Source of the DNA: an uncultured Asticcacaulis sp.
GTDB lineage: Bacteria; Pseudomonadota; Alphaproteobacteria; Caulobacterales; Caulobacteraceae
DNA length: 6,070 nt
Assembly (NCBI GenBank): GCA_946480525.1
Contig: CAMLLA010000266.1
Span: 1-6,070, forward strand
Direction of reading: 5' to 3'
The notes beneath the pieces were generated by a model. The model did no database searches. It worked only from the letters and a program-made list of their open reading frames with translations, and had not been told where the DNA came from. Positions 5,442 to 6,070 of this stretch are shown in pieces. Each line of letters begins with the position of its first letter. Within the stretch, counting starts at the first letter, position 1. The translations under genes were made by a program, and so were the position numbers.

Positions 5442-6070
5442 ATGGACGTGACTGCAGCGCGAGCGGAACGTTCGGAAGCCGTCCGGTCCATTATGGAGAG
5501 CGGCAGGGCGCGCCTTCAAGTCCTTGCCGAAGAACAGGCCCGGCTGAAGCCGGCGGATACTGCGCCAGCTACCGATCTTGTCGCCCACGGTGCGGGTGTA
5601 CCGAAAGACAGTGTCGCCGGACCGTCCGTTGCGGCTCCCGAATCGACGAAGATCACAAATGCCTACGGGAAGGGCTCACCGGAACGCGAAGCCGTGACTA
5701 TGGCGACGGGCATGGCCGAGGTGGCGCGCCGCAATATCGAAACGACTAATCTGGGCGCAAACATGTATTCCGCCGCCAAGCGCGCGCTGGATAACACGGA
5801 CAAACTCGAAAAGTTCAGGAAAGCCTATGGCGCGGAGGGCCTGCGGGAAATTATTCTCGTTCAGGAAAAACTCATGGCCAAGGGCATGTCCTATATGCAG
5901 ACCGGTCAGGAGGCCATGAAGCTGAGCTTCCAGGTATCCGCTCCGATGGTAACGCAGACCGACACGGGCGAATTCCGGTCTGGCAAATATACGGCGACCG
6001 CCTCCGGAAGCGGATGGTCGGTCGAGGTCAAGTCCACGGGCGAAGCCAGGGCCCTGGCCAACGGCGTCGA
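5442..6070 (+). CDS. Unrecognised cytoplasmic protein, N-terminal 209 residues (partial, runs off right edge)
   Basis: From the ATG at 5442 the frame is open for 209 codons plus two bases to the window end. AAGGA (5430-5434) lies seven bases upstream, fixing the start. There is no signal peptide or membrane segment. Residues 4-36 look like a charged helix with coiled-coil potential (Arg/Glu/Ala/Leu-rich). Residues 37-68 are an Ala/Pro/Val-rich flexible linker. Residues 79-165 are again helical, with many Ala, Glu, Lys and Met (KLEKFRKAYGAEGLREIILV at 121-140). After about 180 the pattern turns to alternating Thr/Ser/Val, as in beta strands (GKYTATASGSGWSVEVKS). I do not recognise the family. 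The CtrA-like site upstream suggests cell-cycle-timed expression, perhaps with motility, division or surface functions, but that is inference. The third-position G/C preference agrees with real coding. Confidence 0.85.
   Translation, partial: MDVTAARAERSEAVRSIMESGRARLQVLAEEQARLKPADTAPATDLVAHGAGVPKDSVAGPSVAAPESTKITNAYGKGSPEREAVTMATGMAEVARRNIETTNLGANMYSAAKRALDNTDKLEKFRKAYGAEGLREIILVQEKLMAKGMSYMQTGQEAMKLSFQVSAPMVTQTDTGEFRSGKYTATASGSGWSVEVKSTGEARALANGV

Noticed and set aside
5286..5588. 100-codon minus-strand frame
   Set aside because: It overlaps the promoter and the start of the 5442 gene, which has a clear Shine-Dalgarno and a longer open frame.

Overview
The window looks like chromosomal DNA from a GC-rich alphaproteobacterium. 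Three signals point there: a heat-shock promoter of the alphaproteobacterial RpoH type (CTTGAA-N17-CCTATAT) before an hsp20 gene, a CtrA-type site (TTAA-N7-TTAA) before the last gene, and an autotransporter passenger of a style I associate with sphingomonads and Caulobacterales. The order is not certain; Caulobacterales or Sphingomonadales fits best. I see no tRNA, rRNA, CRISPR array, insertion sequence or phage gene.

Layout from left to right. (1) Positions 1-1445 on the minus strand hold the first 481 codons of a large autotransporter-type surface protein. It has a signal peptide and a Thr/Ser/Gly/Asp-rich passenger, and it runs off the left edge. Long plus-strand frames over it are shadows. 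(2) A divergent intergenic region separates it from a small exported DUF6289-type protein at 1722-1976. (3) After two hairpins comes a compact heat-shock unit: RpoH promoter, short structured leader that can mask the Shine-Dalgarno, hsp20 gene (2242-2709), a 55-codon unrecognised ORF (2737-2904) and a strong intrinsic terminator (2913-2945) whose T-tract is partly duplicated. (4) A small lipoprotein (3102-3554) and an exported family VIII serine hydrolase/beta-lactamase-fold enzyme (3723-4979) follow on the plus strand, each with its own ribosome-binding site. (5) Positions 4980-5441 hold no gene I can support but end in the CtrA-like promoter. (6) A cytoplasmic-looking unknown protein starts at 5442 and runs off the right edge.

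Most of the products are for the envelope or are exported (autotransporter, DUF6289 protein, lipoprotein, periplasmic hydrolase). The hsp20 unit is a self-contained stress module, and the last gene may be under cell-cycle control. Nothing here is clearly a new multi-gene system. The best leads are the heat-shock leader and its short companion ORF, and the putatively CtrA-controlled unknown gene.
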